DNA from: Planctomycetota bacterium
Lineage (GTDB): Bacteria > Planctomycetota > UBA1135 > UBA2386
Length of the DNA: 64,000 nucleotides
NCBI GenBank assembly: GCA_016795295.1
Contig: JAEUHP010000008.1
Span: 20,389-84,388, forward strand
Reading direction: 5' to 3'
Shown here: positions 63,526 through 64,000 of the stretch, in pieces
Position numbering within the stretch: the stretch's first letter is position 1
Layout of the letters: the number at the start of each line of letters is the position of its first letter
Made by a program: the position numbers and the translations under genes
Notes under the pieces: model-generated
The model's database searches: none
Told to the model about the DNA's origin: nothing
Seen by the model: only the letters and a program-made list of their open reading frames with translations

Positions 63526-64000
63526 GGAACGCAGCGCCGTGCTCGCGAACATGCCCCGCCCGGTCCACCACACCACCTGGGCATGGAACACCAGTCCAGG
63601 GGGCAGCCGCAGAGCGGGCAACTGCCACTGGAATGCCCACGGGTTGCTCAGGCCGCCGGGAGCGATCAGGGTGGGGGCGGCCACGTTCTGCGTGCAGAAG
63701 GGCGCCACCGGCAGCGTCAGCGCGGTGGGTGCGAGCCCCAACAGCAGGAAACCACCGACCATCGTTGGCCCGGGGCCCGGCTGGTTCGGGTCCCGTTGCC
63801 ACACTTCCAAGGTGCCGGTGTTCTGGGCCCGGCCCCAGCTCGTGCCACCGTTGCACCCGACGGCGTAGGGTTCGACGCCATACACATCGGGCACGAACTC
63901 GATCTGCCAGTTGCGGAACGCGCCGCCGACCACGTTGCTGCCAGCCATCGGCGGCACCAGGATCGAGAGGTTGAGGTCGAGGCAGATCCGTGCGCCGGTG
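63520..64000 (-). CDS. Secreted planctomycete-type protein, C-terminal part (5' end outside window)
   Basis: The frame is open from the right edge to TAG at 63520-63522. The visible 159 residues are rich in Trp, Pro and Gly with beta-strand character: FRNWQIEFVPDVYGVEPYAV, GTLEVWQRDPNQPGPGP, FLLLGLAPTALTLPVAPFC, and PWAFQWQLPALRLPPGLVFH. I recognise this ending from secreted planctomycete proteins of unknown function but cannot assign a family. The start lies beyond the window. Confidence 0.75.
   Translation of the reverse strand, partial: TGARICLDLNLSILVPPMAGSNVVGGAFRNWQIEFVPDVYGVEPYAVGCNGGTSWGRAQNTGTLEVWQRDPNQPGPGPTMVGGFLLLGLAPTALTLPVAPFCTQNVAAPTLIAPGGLSNPWAFQWQLPALRLPPGLVFHAQVVWWTGRGMFASTALRSF

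Overview
The window is GC-rich (about 70% by eye) and densely coded on both strands, and is clearly bacterial. The gene families point to Planctomycetota. They include a protein with two DUF1080 domains, a PVC-type cytochrome c protein paired with a SUMF1 protein, several ECF-type sigma factors (one fused to a membrane anchor and carboxypeptidase-like repeats), a large Ser/Thr kinase with TPR-like repeats, two different GroELs, and secreted proteins of planctomycete type. Assignment to a lineage below phylum is not possible from this window. No phage, insertion sequence, CRISPR array or rRNA was seen. One tRNA gene, tRNA-Arg(CCT), is present.

Layout. 1-5054 (minus) is a sigma-factor operon: ECF sigma factor, membrane-anchored putative anti-sigma factor, secreted protein, then a sigma-TM-carboxypeptidase-regulatory-like fusion that runs off the left edge. 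5147-6466 is the double-DUF1080 protein. 6584-12665 (minus) is a chaperone block: groEL2, groES, groEL1, dnaJ, grpE and a FmdB-type zinc ribbon; dnaK is not in the window. 12852-16606 is an NPCBM protein translationally coupled to a VWA protein. 16749-25419 holds the tRNA, a SppA-type protease, uridine kinase, a HIT protein, a TPR protein, a two-domain glycosyltransferase and a membrane-anchored trypsin-like protease. 25719-31365 runs from ribBA into a second sigma/anti-sigma pair, then a Spy/CpxP-like protein and a PilM/PilN-PilO (GspL/GspM)-like membrane pair. 31464-36744 has a membrane protein facing rpmI-rplT-pheS-pheT, with no infC. 36763-42673 (minus) has a carboxypeptidase-regulatory-like secreted protein and the 1169-residue kinase. 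42808-47644 is cysS, the PVC-type cytochrome protein and the SUMF1 lipoprotein, each coupled by a 4-nt overlap. 47867-56360 holds a low-GC orphan GspG-like ORF, two related SGNH hydrolases, threonine aldolase, phosphohexomutase, a divergent SAM-hydrolase-family protein, arginase and an AlgI-type MBOAT acyltransferase. 56460-64000 has formate-THF ligase, xylulokinase, a fused TIGR03546/TIGR03545-like envelope protein, a DUF480 protein, an alpha/beta hydrolase and a partial secreted protein.

Three features recur. First, short tandem repeats (14-21 bp) occur between genes and also in frame, where they lengthen protein linkers or coiled coils. Second, genes are often coupled by 4-nt ATGA or GTGA overlaps. 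Third, several first genes of transcription units lack a Shine-Dalgarno sequence but carry a TANNNT box 6-12 nt before the start codon, which hints at leaderless or very short-leader transcripts. The most unusual loci are the sigma-factor operon at the left end, the kinase with a Gly/Ser minisatellite in its activation segment, the sigma-linked pilus-type pair, and the TIGR03546/TIGR03545 fusion. All functional statements come from motif reading, not database searches.
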